A stretch of DNA of 64,000 nucleotides from positions 232,730 through 296,729 of the forward strand of contig BDDD01000261.1 in NCBI GenBank assembly GCA_001972305.1, written 5' to 3'. The position numbers were made by a program, and so were the translations under genes. Shown one piece after another: positions 1 to 10,940 of the stretch (the first letter of the stretch is position 1; each line of letters starts with the position of its first letter). Source of the DNA: Cephalotus follicularis (Eukaryota > Streptophyta > Magnoliopsida > Oxalidales > Cephalotaceae). The notes under the pieces were generated by a model. It was not told the DNA's origin. It ran no database searches and saw nothing but the letters and a program-made list of their open reading frames with translations.

Positions 1-771
1 GGCCGGAGTGGGAGGGTAGCGTGGGGCCAGGAGTTGGTGGCGCTAAACATACTACCTGTTGTGGTCCTATGTGGACATCCTGCCTGTTGTAGCCCTGTGT
101 GGACTTCCTGTACTGCCTGTTGGTCCTTCTTGTACATTCCTCTGTTTGTTGATGTAGCCCTGGCCGGGTTACTACTGTGTTGGTCTTGCATACATATATT
201 TTCTTATATATGTACTCATTGTTATTTTACTGTACTGTTAAAATATATATATTTCTCCTATATATATGAACTGGTTTTCCTACACTGCATCATTTATGCA
301 TACATTACATGTCATGCATTTAATGTTGATCCTGAGCTGCTTTTATGACTTAGCCGAGTGAGGACAAAGGCTAACCCCCTACCTTACAGATTGATGCAGG
401 GGATCGTTGGACTGAAATGGACGAAGATTGAGTTGTTATGTTCTTGATCTTGCTTATTCTCCTGTCTTGTAATAAACCTGGGTTTGGTTAAAGGACTGAT
501 GTACCGCTGTTATGGTTTTGTTTACTGATCGATGTTAATCTTGTATTGTAATTTACCCTCCGTTTTTATGGGCGATTAACTATGATGACTTGTATTTGGG
601 TAGCGTGCAGTATGGGATGCACTCTACGGGTTTTACAGCTTATGAATTTATGCTTTCGCAACTGATTTCCGGTTTAAAGTTTAAATTTTATGGTTTCTAC
701 ATGAGCTGTATTTTATGTGTTAATTGCCCTTACCGCTTTTATGTCTGTCTTCCCGAAAACGGGGTGTGACA
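1..771 (+). mobile_element. Gypsy LTR, 3' part (A family, copy A2)
   Basis: This is the last ~770 bp of a Ty3/gypsy LTR whose start lies off the window. It matches the end of the complete LTR at 29964-32687 nearly throughout, including the conserved block GCCGAGTGAGGACAAAGG, an acceptor-like CTAACCCCCTACCTTACAG ending at 389, a polyadenylation-like AATAAA at 471-476 and the terminal GGGGTGTGACA. The next base already belongs to the RNase H region of another gypsy element, so this LTR was inserted into that pol gene. Whether it is a solo LTR or the end of a longer element cannot be told from this window. Confidence 0.85.
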
Positions 772-1116
772 GTCCTTATGCAACATGGTAGGGTGATTGC
801 ATACGCATCGAGAAAGTTAAAGCCGTACAAAGAAAATTATCCCGTACACGATCTTGAGTTGGCAGCCATAGTGTTCGCTTTGCAGAAATGGAAGCACTAC
901 CTCTATGGTGCTCAATTTGAGATCTTCACTGACCATAAAAGTTTAAAGTATTTATTTTCCCAGAACGAACTCAACATGAGACAGCGGCGATGGGTGGAAT
1001 TCTTCAACGATTATAACTGTAACATCTAATACCACCCAGGAAAGGCGAATGTAGTGGCAGATGCGCTGAGTCACAAAGCAATGATTGCTGGTGCAATGGT
1101 TTCATAGTGGAAGCTA
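772..1116 (+). pseudogene. Gypsy RNase H remnant (element B2)
   Basis: The translation gives the end of a Ty3/gypsy RNase H domain: a VIAYASRKL block, [20 protein letters not shown] and [10 protein letters not shown], then the linker [11 protein letters not shown]. It is joined at its left to the LTR end at 771, so the reverse transcriptase and the RNase H start are missing. Two in-frame stops, near 1027 and 1105, sit where relatives have CAA or CAG, so both fit single C-to-T changes. The same reading frame continues into the integrase ORF that follows. Confidence 0.8.
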
Positions 1117-2619
1117 TTGGAGGAATTTCAGAGATGGAATCTGTTCATGGTTTCCCGAGGGGTTATTATGGCGAATCTGAGAGCACAACCGGAACTTCTG
1201 GAGAGTATTCTGACTGCTCAATATAGTGACACTGAGTTATGGAGTATTCGTGAGAACCTAGACACTAATTTTGAATTCTCCATCCATACTGATGGCATAT
1301 TGAGGTTCCAAGGAAGGATATGTGTTTCGGATGACGAGAGCATCAGGAATGAACTACTGCAACAAGTCCATAAGTCAAAATACAGTGTTCACCCTGGAAG
1401 TTCCAAGATGTGGCAAGACCTGAAAAAGAATTACTGGTTGAGTGGTATTAAAAGAGAGATTGTCGAATATGTAGCAAGATGTTTGACCTGTCAAAGAGTG
1501 AAGGCTGAACATCAGAAACCTGCGGGACTGCTACAATCGCTACCAGTAGTTGAATGGAAATGGGAGCATGTGACCATGGACTTCGTATCGGGATTACCGA
1601 GGTCACGGAATCAGCATGAAGCAGTGTGGGTTGTAGTGGACAGACTTACTAAGTCTGCTCACTTTCTTCCAATGAACATGACGTATTCTATCGAGAAGCT
1701 TGCTCGATTGTATATCCGGGAGATAGTGAGATTGCATGGGGTGCCGGTCAGTATTGTTTGTGACCGAGATGATAGATTTACTTCAAGGTTCTGGAAAAAG
1801 TTTCAAGCAGCAATGGGAACAGCCTTGAACTTCAGCACTGCATTCCACCCACAGACCGACGGACAGTCCGAGCGTACCATTCAGACTCTGGAGGATATGC
1901 TACAGGCTTGCATGATTGATTTTGTTGGGTGTTGGGAGGATCATCTGGCACTGATTGAGTTCTCCTACAATAACAGTTTTCACACCAGCATAAGAATGGC
2001 TCCTTATGAAGCCTTGTATGGGAGGAAGTGCAGATCGCCTATTTGCTGGGACGAGGTAGGTGAGAGACAAGTGCTGGGACTAGACTTGGTACAAGAGACT
2101 ACTGATAAAGTGGAAATAATCAAGAAGAGACTTCTAGCTGCAAAAAATCAGCAGAAGAGTTACGCCGATAGCAAGAGGAGAAAGCTCGAATTTGAGAAGG
2201 GGGATCATGTTTTCCTGAAGATCTCGCCTTCGAAAGGAATACACCGTTTTGGCCTCAAGGGGAAGTTGGCTGCAAGGTATATTGGACCTTATGAGATACT
2301 GGAAAGAGTGGGGGACGTGGCATATCATATTGCACTACCGCCCAGTTTGTCGGGTGTGCATAATGTATTTCATGTTTCCATGTTACGAAATTACGTACCA
2401 GACCCATCTCACATAATGAGCTACGACCCTAGATTCATCAGTGACAAATTGTCGTATGAAGAGAGTCCAACGAGGATTGTGGATCGAATGGAAAAGGTGA
2501 TGAAGAATAAGACTATTCCTATGGTAAAAGTATTGTGGCGTTTTCACGGAGCAGAGGAAGCTACGTGGGAGCGTGAAGACGAAATGATGGAGACATTTCC
2601 CCACTTGTTCGAATTGTAA
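1117..2619 (+). CDS. Gypsy integrase with C-terminal chromodomain-like region (element B2, pol fragment)
   Basis: This 500-codon open stretch is the 3' part of a Ty3/gypsy pol gene, encoding the integrase that inserts the cDNA copy. In order it shows a zinc-binding H-H-C-C region (HKSKYSVHPGSSKMW ... CLTCQRVK, about residues 87-128), the catalytic core with Asp in VVVDRLTKSAHFLP, Asp in CDRDDRFTSRFW and Glu in [14 protein letters not shown], a GPY/F-type module (ARYIGPYEILERVG) and a C-terminal segment with VLWRFHGAEEATWERE like the chromodomains of plant chromoviruses. It ends just before a polypurine tract and LTR. The upstream pol is broken, so this is an intact piece of a dead element. 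The methionine start is arbitrary. Confidence 0.85.
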   Translation: MEEFQRWNLFMVSRGVIMANLRAQPELLESILTAQYSDTELWSIRENLDTNFEFSIHTDGILRFQGRICVSDDESIRNELLQQVHKSKYSVHPGSSKMWQDLKKNYWLSGIKREIVEYVARCLTCQRVKAEHQKPAGLLQSLPVVEWKWEHVTMDFVSGLPRSRNQHEAVWVVVDRLTKSAHFLPMNMTYSIEKLARLYIREIVRLHGVPVSIVCDRDDRFTSRFWKKFQAAMGTALNFSTAFHPQTDGQSERTIQTLEDMLQACMIDFVGCWEDHLALIEFSYNNSFHTSIRMAPYEALYGRKCRSPICWDEVGERQVLGLDLVQETTDKVEIIKKRLLAAKNQQKSYADSKRRKLEFEKGDHVFLKISPSKGIHRFGLKGKLAARYIGPYEILERVGDVAYHIALPPSLSGVHNVFHVSMLRNYVPDPSHIMSYDPRFISDKLSYEESPTRIVDRMEKVMKNKTIPMVKVLWRFHGAEEATWEREDEMMETFPHLFEL

Positions 2620-2647
2620 GGGCTAAATTCGAGGATGAATTTTCTTT

Positions 2648-2660
2648 AAGGAGGGGGGAA
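2648..2660 (+). other. Polypurine tract of element B2
   Basis: A purine run (AAGGAGGGGGGAA) lies directly before the TGTAATAACC start of the 3' LTR, the usual place for plus-strand priming in reverse transcription. Confidence 0.85.
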
Positions 2661-2822
2661 TGTAATAACCGAAATTTCAATTAATGTATATTGTAACCTA
2701 TGATGAATAAAATATGCATTTTATTGAGATTATATGTTGGGTTGTTGCTTCAATAGAATGGAATTTGGGATAAATTCTTAGATGAAAATTAAAGAATAAA
2801 TTCTGGTGCTAAACCTTCGACG

Positions 2823-2950
2823 CCTAACGCCATACCGTCGATGCTTTGAGCATAGACACGTGTACAACGCGTGCAGTTGAGGGCTGGGTTATGTGGCACA
2901 AAAGCGTCGACGCCCACGTTCAAACCGGCGACGCTTTAGACGTGTTCTGG
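2823..2950 (+). repeat. TCGA-dyad cluster 1 in B2 LTR
   Basis: Two pairs of TCGACGC/TCGATGC-like units occur before the predicted transcription start. Within each pair the units are 21 bp apart, the second pair being GTCGACGCC followed by GGCGACGC. Confidence 0.7.
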
Positions 2951-3728
2951 CGCAGAACACTTGTCCATTGGCATGAAATTGCAGTGTTAAAATGGTGAGC
3001 TAAAGACAAGTGTCCTATAAACGTGTCAATGCACATCGGAAGCCATTGCCAGCTGGGTAACATGCAAGGATAGAGCCTTGCATGTGCTCTGAAAACCTGC
3101 AACCTGCAACATGCCAGAAAACAAAGAGAAAGAACAAAAGAAAAGAAGGCATGCATGGAAGAGAGAGAGGGATGAGTGCTGCGAATTTTGAGTTAAGGGA
3201 ATTTGAAGAATTTCTAAACTTTTGACCCTTTATATCATCTGTGAGAGATTGAATGAGAGTGTTAGAAAACACTGAGTAATAGGAAGAATAATTGGGCAGT
3301 GGCTGAGATTCATGTTGAAGGAGCTTGAAGTTCAAAAGGATTGAACTTGGGACATCACTTGGGAAGTTGGTAAGTTACTAATCCGAGTTCCTTGATATAG
3401 TTAAGGTTGTAGTGATGTAGCATATTGATGTTATCCATACATATCCATTGTTAACAAACGATTATGGAGAAAACCTGGGGATTAGGAATTGATTTTGTTA
3501 AATTGTTCATAAGAGATGAAACATAGAGCTAATGATAAGCTACCGGTTCCGATTTTAGCTGTTATCATGAAAAGAAAACTAGTTAAACTTACTGGATTGG
3601 TATCTAAAACCTGTAAACATGCAATTGTGTAGATTAATTCTGCAATTTTGGAACATTGAAGGAGAGTGAAGAACATTTGGAAATAGAGAGAGAAATCAAT
3701 TTGATTTGATTTCGGGATTGCTTTTAAG

Positions 3729-4825
3729 GTAGGGGTTTTGACATGTTTTTGAACATATACCATGTATAATGTGTAGTGATGGTTAAGATTTTATTGCATG
3801 TTGATTTGGACTGAGATTGAATCGTTTTTGTGCATGCTCTGTTTTGATATTGCTCTTGAAAATTTGTAAGAACGCCAGAACCGTCGACGCTTAAATAGAA
3901 ACTGTCGATGCTTTGGTGTGTAAAAATGGCGCATTAAGGCTTAGAAGGTCGACGCTTTACGTTTGATCGTGTGTCAGTGTCAACGCTTAGTCGACAACCG
4001 TCGATGCTTAAATAGATACTGTCGATGCTTTAGAAATGTAATTGTGGAAATGTTTAATTGATTGATTGAATTGATTGTGATTGTAAATATCCTTGAACTG
4101 CTATATTGTAGCTGTCATCACTGTTTATTAATGAAATTACTACTGTTATGTACAATCTCAAGGATTTTATCAACTTAATACTTTAAGCATAAATAATGAT
4201 TTTAACAACGGATTTCATACAGAAAATCTTATTGTATACAATTGCTATATTCCTCTACAAGAGGTACTGAATCGTTTTGTTCTCCAAGAGAACCACTGAC
4301 TAAGCTGTTATGTTTTCTAAAAATGAAAACTACGTACCGTTATATTGCATATTATAGATATATGTAATATTACCACTGAATTGATTGTCTATGCTATTGC
4401 CGTTAGTCGAGTGATAGGAGACATCACTGGCTACGGAGGTGGTCCTATGTGCCGGGAGTAGGCTAGAGTATCCACCCAAACTATCTGCAATGCAGAGCTT
4501 GATTGTAAACTACCCGCTAATGCCGGTAGTAACCTGATCTATCATCTTCGGAGTGAAGGGTGATAGATAGGTAGTGCACAGTTGGTGCTAGGAGTTAGCG
4601 ACATGTGACACACAAACCACTGTATTGATTGATTGTACCCTTGTGCGGTATTGCTGAATTGTACTGTCTATGGCCACTTGGCGTGATTGCTTATATATTG
4701 AAATACTTATATATATATGTTATTTAAATAACTATCACGCATGTTTACAAATATATATTCAATTATCATGCATTATTCTCCTACTTAGCCAAGTGAGGAC
4801 AACGGCTAACCCCTTACAATTTCAG
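3729..4825 (+). other. Putative LTR intron (B2 LTR)
   Basis: GT in TTAAGGTAGGG at 3729 and AG in CTAACCCCTTACAATTTCAG at 4825 match the donor and acceptor positions seen in the related LTRs of A, B and D. The span holds the second dyad cluster (3893-4035). This is inferred from sequence conservation only; no transcript evidence is available here. Confidence 0.4.
3893..4035 (+). repeat. TCGA-dyad cluster 2 in B2 LTR
   Basis: Six or more GTCGACGCTT/GTCGATGCTT units occur. Two near-identical pairs share the spacer TAAATAGAAAC/TAAATAGATAC, and the units of each pair are 21 bp apart. Confidence 0.75.
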
Positions 4826-5151
4826 ATTAAGTGAAGGCATTCGGGAAGGTGCTGCAGAAGCTTTTGGAGAGCTTCTATTTTGGTAAGGTTATTATTCTCT
4901 ATGTATTGTATTTGTAATGAACGATTCGCACTCCGTTGTTATCTTACTTTCCTTTTGTAAAAGGTTAATTGTTGGATTGTATAAAGCACGTAGTATGGGC
5001 TGCGTGCGGATGACTTTTATAATCCGACTATTGGAATGCTTCCCCGATGGTTTTATGAATGCTGAATGTTAATTATAAATGCTGGATTATTATTTATTCT
5101 GATATCACCACATATGTTTGTCTTAATGGAACTGGAAGGCGGGGTGTGACA

Positions 5152-7120
5152 ATAGCAGTAATCAATGAGTGGGACATTCCCTTCCTATTCTCTATTTTTT
5201 GAGACTCCTGCTTGATATGTGCCCTGTTGTAGTTGTGATATGTGATGATTTGATCAGGATTTGAATCCCACATGTATTATGTTACATATAATCCTTGATT
5301 TTGATATGATTTACGAGCATGTAAGGCTCGGGCTCTGGGTGACTAGGTCACCTCAATATTTATGTATCATTGTGGTTATGGTATCGTACTTGTACTCTCA
5401 TGCTGGTATTCTGTGATATGTCGCATGGGATTTCGGTCAAGAGTGAGGTGCATGTACGACGCTCAACTCTCCTTAACAGGCTCATTGTCTATGATGGGGT
5501 GCTATGTAGTAACTTTCCCCAGGTGTCTATAGCCTGGATCTGTGGCATACCATTGGTCTATGATGGTATACTGAGTGTGAACGCAGCAAAGCTCTGTTAC
5601 TCACATATCGTACTGGTTTACAGGATGAGGGTTGAGACCTTGCGATGATGCAGGCTCCCCCTCAGACGAGGCTGACAAGGGATAAGTCCTTGCAGTGATG
5701 CAGGCCCCCTCGGATGAGACATAGATTAATCGGCCGACAGCGGGGGTCCGTACGATGTATGCCAGCCCCTCGGTCAAGGCAGAAGTATGGCACTCTACAC
5801 CGGTGTATGATGGATGATGTACACATCCTATAGCCTTACTTGATATTATTGCTGCAGCGGCTATATTATGATGTCATGGGATTTGACGGTAATAAAATGA
5901 TGACAGTCTAGTTGTATCAGCATCCCCAGATTTTATGATTATTTGGGGACATCTCTTGATTATGCATCATATTCAAAATTCTTAATATTTTATTGCATTA
6001 TGATGTTTATTGAAATTTATTCGGTGAACTTCAGTGTTGAGTTATGATTTCCTTTCTTTGAAGTCTCGTTGATGATATTCATTCCCTAATGTCATTTCAC
6101 TTCATTTATGGCTTTATATTTACTTCATTTTATTCTTGATCATGCCATATTGCTTTCCTTTAGCGCATCCCGTTTTGGTATGGATTCAGTAGGGAATGAC
6201 TTGTCCCAACTCACTTAGTCAGTTGGACTAACCCCCTTACAGTTACCTTTTTCAGATGAGGCAGGAGAGGACGATCCACCTGATCCACCAATCCAGTAGC
6301 ACCTGGATTTACTAAAGGTAGACCACGGGAGTACAGGCACCTTACTCTGGCAGAGTTAGTCAGTAACACATGCATGCATGGGGACATATGGGAATTAATA
6401 TTATGTTCATGTTTGATAATTGGAATTATTATGAAATGTTGATATATTTGGAGTAATAATGGTTCTGGATGGTTAATATATTGAAATAGATTATTTTAAA
6501 TTGATTGTGGTGTTCTTATGATGGGTTGAAGTAAATTAACTGATGATTCCTCCTTCGGGAGTGTGGAAATATATATTGTGGTTGAACTGCAGATTTTTAG
6601 TAGTTGAATCCGCTGTTATGCTAGTCAGAGCTCGGACTATGGAAGGTAGAGCTCCGGATGCCAGAACTGACCTCGGAGGAAGAGGTCAGATCTTAGACCT
6701 CAAAATCAGACCTCTGTGCCTGAAGGCAGACTTCGGAGGAAGAGATCATATGAAGAGGTCATACCTCGGTGTCTTGATGGCAGGCCTCGGAAGCAGAGGC
6801 CAGAGGTAGAGATCAGAGCATAAGCTCGACAGCAGACCTTAGGAACAGAGGTCAGCCTTGATGTAAATAAGCTACGGTAGAGCTCAAAGCTAGGCGGCAG
6901 ACCTCAGAGGTAGAGGTCGGCCTTGGAGTAGATAAGCTTATGTAGAGATTGGGGATATAAGGTAGACCTCAGCGCGTAATGCTTGTCCTCTGGAAAAAAA
7001 ATGTTGTTTTGGTATCATGAAGTTAAGGATATAGAATAAGTTAGGAAGAAATAAGGCTAAGTATAGTATGGCATGGCTCGTCTGGTGAGGTTATGGTTTA
7101 GAGGATCGGTCGTGTCACCA
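5152..7120 (+). mobile_element. Gypsy-type LTR fragment (J family)
   Basis: No coding sequence is recognisable. The segment begins where B2 ends and runs to about GATCGGTCGTGTCACCA. A block near 6215-6275 (CTTAGTCAGTTGGACTAACC, then a pyrimidine-rich stretch ending CAG before ATGAGGCAG) matches the acceptor region of the other gypsy LTRs, which supports reading it as an LTR interrupted by B2. The exact right end is uncertain by a few bases and the left end is not in the window. Confidence 0.5.
6620..6960 (+). repeat. GACCTC/GAGGTC inverted-repeat cluster
   Basis: At least ten copies of GACCTC and its complement GAGGTC (some as GACTTC, GGCCTC or GAGATC) occur, often as GACCTCGGAGGAAGAGGTC-type units that could fold into short hairpins. 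Copies are about 13 or 27 bp apart. It occupies part of the J LTR and is a different motif from the TCGA dyads elsewhere. Confidence 0.7.
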
Positions 7121-7929
7121 AATCTTGTACAATTCGTTTCCTTCTAATTTTAAAGGTTGTATAACTATATTAGGGTCTACAAATCAGTTTCTAAACCTTT
7201 TTTTTTTTTGTACTGATTTCATCTTAGAATCATTTTAGGTCAAATTCTAAAATAACCCTAAATAGAAATATTAAACCAATCCACAACCAAATAGTTTAAA
7301 CAATCAATTACACAAGTTATAATAGGCATAATCACTAACATTTTAGGTAGAGAAACTCTACCAAAATGCTTGGAGATTATGGTTTGTTCAAACAACAGAA
7401 AATGAAGATTAGACTCAATTCTAGCAAGCTTCAATGGAGGTTGTAGTGTGATGTAGCTGTAAGTATTGGAGTTTCAATCTTCCCTTTGGTGTCTAGCAGA
7501 TTCGGCAGTGTGAGATTGAAAAGCAAGAAGTTTTCTTGTGTTTTCTTAGTATCCAGTAGAATGAATGTGTAGTATGGTGTTATATTAGTTAGCATAGTGT
7601 GTGAGTTAGAAAGTAAGATAGGGATATTAGAAAGTGTGGTGTAATATAGGATAAGGGGATTCCAAATGCAAGGCTACAGATGAGAGGAAGATTTTGTGAG
7701 GATAAGTTGATGTGTAGTCTAGCTTTAAGGCATAAACATGCGGTCCACAATAAAAGTGGCCCCACATTTCTGAGATTCAAATGTAACGGACCTGAATAAT
7801 AAAATAGTAGGTATGCATATCAAATACAAACATGATGAATATAAACTACTCCAATCCAACAAATACAGATATGGTACACATAGTACCAAGCATACAATGA
7901 AATACAATAAATAAGTTCAGGTCATTACA
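7121..7929 (-). mobile_element. Reverse-oriented LTR fragment (K)
   Basis: Read on the minus strand from 7929 the sequence starts TGTAATGACCTGAAC, a gypsy-type LTR start, and continues without a convincing ORF to where J ends. To its right the copia F LTR resumes (GAACCACCTAAAAATTATTG, matching GAACAACGTAAAATTATTG at 54148), so K was inserted in F's 5' LTR. Its far end is presumably beyond J/B2 and off the window. Confidence 0.45.
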
Positions 7930-8020
7930 GAACCACCTAAAAATTATTGTGTTGTTTATTTTTCTTTGATTTATTATTTGTTGTGTTTGTGCGTGTGGAA
8001 TTGATCTTCAATTTCTAACA
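7930..8020 (+). mobile_element. End of 5' LTR of copia element F
   Basis: These 91 bp match the end of the LTR at 54148-54237 (both share TTATTTGTTGTGTTTGTGCG) and end in TTTCTAACA, immediately followed by a primer-binding site. The rest of the LTR lies left of the nested insertions. The agreement with the far copy links sequences 46 kb apart as the two ends of one element. Confidence 0.75.
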
Positions 8021-8022
8021 AG

Positions 8023-8034
8023 TGGTATCAGAGA
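8023..8034 (+). other. Primer-binding site of copia element F
   Basis: TGGTATCAGAGA starts two bases after the LTR end. It is the usual plant initiator-methionine tRNA primer-binding sequence with a changed last base. Confidence 0.8.
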
Positions 8035-9182
8035 AAATGTAATACCCTGCTTATTCGTATATGTGTTTTACGGACTTTTATCTGTTTGTGTTTGGGGTTT
8101 TTGAATTGTTTTTTCATAAGTCCGTTTGCCCTGTTTTGGGCCTATGTGTTTTGGGCTAACTGATACCAGCCTGAAATTTTGGATATGTGAGTATGTGAAT
8201 GCTTTTTGGATGGGTTTATGTTTATACTTATGTCTATTTTTCTTTTTATATAAATCCCTTTTTACAAATTCTATTTACTATTTTTAAAATCCTATTAAAA
8301 TAACTTTATTTCTGTTATTTTATTTCTAATTCCTTTTATTCCTTTCCTTCCCTCCCCCGTAACTCTCTCTTCCTCTCTTTCTCTTCACACGGATTCAATC
8401 TCAATTTCCATTCTTATCTCCTAAAAATCCTCTAGTTTCCTTATGTCTATTGATTTGGTCTCCTATTTCTGTTTTGAGAGTGACATTACCATTGTTATAT
8501 GCCATCCTCTCTCTCTTTGCAAAGCCACTGCCGAATTCTGCAGTATAGAAGTTTGTTTTGTGTTCTTCGATCGGTCTCTTTATCAAGTCAGGTTTGTTAT
8601 GTAATCTCAATCTTTTGTTGTTCTTTGGTTGGATTTTTCCTTTGCCTGGTTTAAGGCTAGTTATATATTCTTTTGTCTTCTTTCTTATGTTTCTGTTCAC
8701 AACCGATTGATATTGTTTTGGGGTGTTCTTCCGGCTGTTTTTCAGTGTCTGTTAAACCGTTACAAGTTAGGAAATCCTTGCTATTATGGTTATTCCACAT
8801 TGTTATAAATTCGGTTTTGCGTTCAATAGGTTGTTAGTGTCTCTTGGCTTTGATTCCAGCCACTTTGATTTCTGTCATATTTTATAGACCGGTTAATTAG
8901 TCTTTGGGCACCTATATATGTTGTAATCTGATCTTAGAAACTGAATATGACTTTGGACAGCATATTGGATTACAAAAGTGTAGGCATGTGTTTAGAAGTC
9001 AATTTGTTCTTCCTTGAATATAGCCACTAGACATAGGATCATGTCAATTACGTGTTTTCCTACTTTCTAAATGCCATATAATGCCTTATGTATATGTTCA
9101 TATGTCTCTGGTATAATGTTATACATGTTTGGACAGTTTCTGCATTGAAAAATGTTAAGTTCTGTTGTTGTGTCGTCCAAAA

Positions 9183-9389
9183 CAGTCGGTTGTTCTTATT
9201 GACAGTCGGCTATCTAGCCTTGTGTAGTCGGCTGTTTGTATGAATCAGTCGACTGCCTTGCCTTGCACAGTCAGCTAGACCTCTGTCATAGTTGACTACC
9301 TGCAGTCTGTTTTGAGTAGTCGACTGGCCTTGATGATTAGTCGACTGCCAAGCTTCCTGAGTCGACTGATGCTCTGTAACAGTCGGCTG
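9183..9389 (+). repeat. CAGTCGRCTG cluster in E LTR
   Basis: About ten copies of CAGTCGGCTG/CAGTCGACTG or close variants occur. Start-to-start distances are mostly 20-22 bp (9183, 9203, 9225, 9246, 9268, 9289, 9317, 9338, 9359, 9380). Confidence 0.8.
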
Positions 9390-10443
9390 TTTTGCCCCGA
9401 AAATTCCTGTTTTCAACTGTTTTGATCCACCTGTTCTTCGAATCAATTTGGGTCTGTCCTAAACACTGTAATGAATCTGTTTTATGTCTCTAATGGTTCT
9501 CAAACCCTTATATGAATAGTTTTGTGTCTTTTAGATTGTTGTGCTTCAAAGGGGAGTTTGACTTAACAATCTTTTCGTAAGTACTTTTGTGAACGCATAA
9601 GGTACGAATTTCTATTGCTCTTTGGCAATCTGGTTTTATCGAATGAAAATCAGTTTTACTTTTATGATATGCTCTTCGTTTTATGAACTCGGTTATGAAA
9701 TTGATATGTTCTGAAAAATAAAGTCGGTTTTGACATTTTACTAATTTAATGTTCCTGACTTTATACGTATGTTACGATATGTTATGAAATGATCATCTCT
9801 TTATAGTGGAAAATAAATGAGTTGATGTTCCGATTATGAAATCTATGTTATGATATCATTTGTGAACGATTTTTGAATATGTTTTGAAAAATCATATTTT
9901 ATGTATTTCTAAATTGATTTTGATAAATCAATATTTTCGAAATGATTAAATACTGAGTATTTGTACCCGCCTATGGAGCGTACCATAGGAATGTTGTAGG
10001 CCTGGCACAGGAACATGACACTTCCGTAGCGGTGTGATTAGTCTACGACGTCTCTCTATGTTATGAATAAATCCCATGAGGTGGATTTATGGATCCGCTG
10101 TGTATGATAAAGGCATATGAATCGATTCTAGCATATGGCATATGTGATAAGATATGCATTGTGTGATATGATATGATATGTTATGAGGATTGACTTGTGT
10201 AGTGCCGTACACTTCAATTCTAATGGGCATGTGGAATTAGCGACTCCATTGCCATATATGTTTCTGATATGTGATATGTTATGTGGCTCAGTATGATTGT
10301 AACGCCCGGGACTTTCCTTAAGGTGTAATGTTGTATTTACAATGTAAATTACCCTTTGAATTAATGAGAATTATGACTTTTCCCTTTTTGTAATGTTAAA
10401 CTTGGGCAAAAGTTGAAGTGTGGAGGTGCTGATGCAGGGCAGG

Positions 10444-10571
10444 CAGCCGACTGCCCATGAGGGATAGTCGACTGGACCCCCTTGTGTGAAACCAGCAGAC
10501 TTCTATGAGAAGTAGCCGACTGGAGGTGTGTCGGCATAGACAGCCGACTGCCAGGTCTAGGCAGTCGACTG
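10444..10571 (+). repeat. CAGYCGACTG cluster 1 in D LTR
   Basis: Five copies start at 10444, 10465, 10513, 10541 and 10562, with 21-bp spacing in two of the pairs. The cluster lies upstream of the TATA-like box, in the presumed U3 promoter region. Confidence 0.8.
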
Positions 10572-10682
10572 TCGACAGGTCTGGCAGCATAACGTGTGCG
10601 CCAGACTGTTGGCAGAAGTGGGTGTGTTCTTTTCTATGGGTGTCAGCCAGAGAGGAAAAGAGAGAGATAGCCGTGTTTTCCT

Positions 10683-10692
10683 CCATAAAACA
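10683..10692 (+). promoter_or_regulatory. TATA-like box of D 5' LTR
   Basis: CCATAAAACA lies about 260 bp upstream of the donor-like site. The same element occurs in the D 3' LTR (near 17319), in A (GCATAAAACG near 30608) and as CCATAAAG/CCATGAAG in B. It is a plausible core promoter, unproven. Confidence 0.4.
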
Positions 10693-10940
10693 CGCGTTTT
10701 CTTCCTTCAATCTTCACCATTTAAGCAGAAAGGAGAGGAGAGTTCAAAGAGTGTGAAGGAGAAAGGAGAGGAAGTGAGTGTGTTTGTTGATCCAAGGAGC
10801 CTTGTACGCTGTGTTTTGGGAAGTTTGGACCAGTGACCGGAAACCCGGATTTTCTAGAGTTGCTGGACGAATTTGGAGGCTTGGAAACTTGGATTGGAAC
10901 TTAAATAGGTGGATTGCAATTCCTAACTTGGAATTCTAAG

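Larger units (their letters stand above)
2661..5151 (+). mobile_element. 3' LTR of gypsy element B2
   Basis: This 2.5-kb LTR runs from TGTAATAACC to GGGGTGTGACA and follows the polypurine tract. Its start resembles the LTRs of element B (21399 and 34006), so B and B2 are related. It carries TCGA-centred pairs 21 bp apart (2823/2844, 2909/2930, 3893/3914, 4008/4029). A donor-like AAGGTAGGG has its GT at 3729, and an acceptor-like CTAACCCC...TTTCAG ends at 4825. An AT-rich stretch lies near 4690-4720. The five bases after it (ATAGC) would be the right target duplication, but the left one is off the window. Confidence 0.85.

Noticed and set aside
7782..7929. A possible 148-bp miniature inverted-repeat element (TGTAACGGACCTGAA ... 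TTCAGGTCATTACA)
   Set aside because: No target duplication flanks it, and on the minus strand it reads as the beginning of a longer gypsy-type LTR (K).
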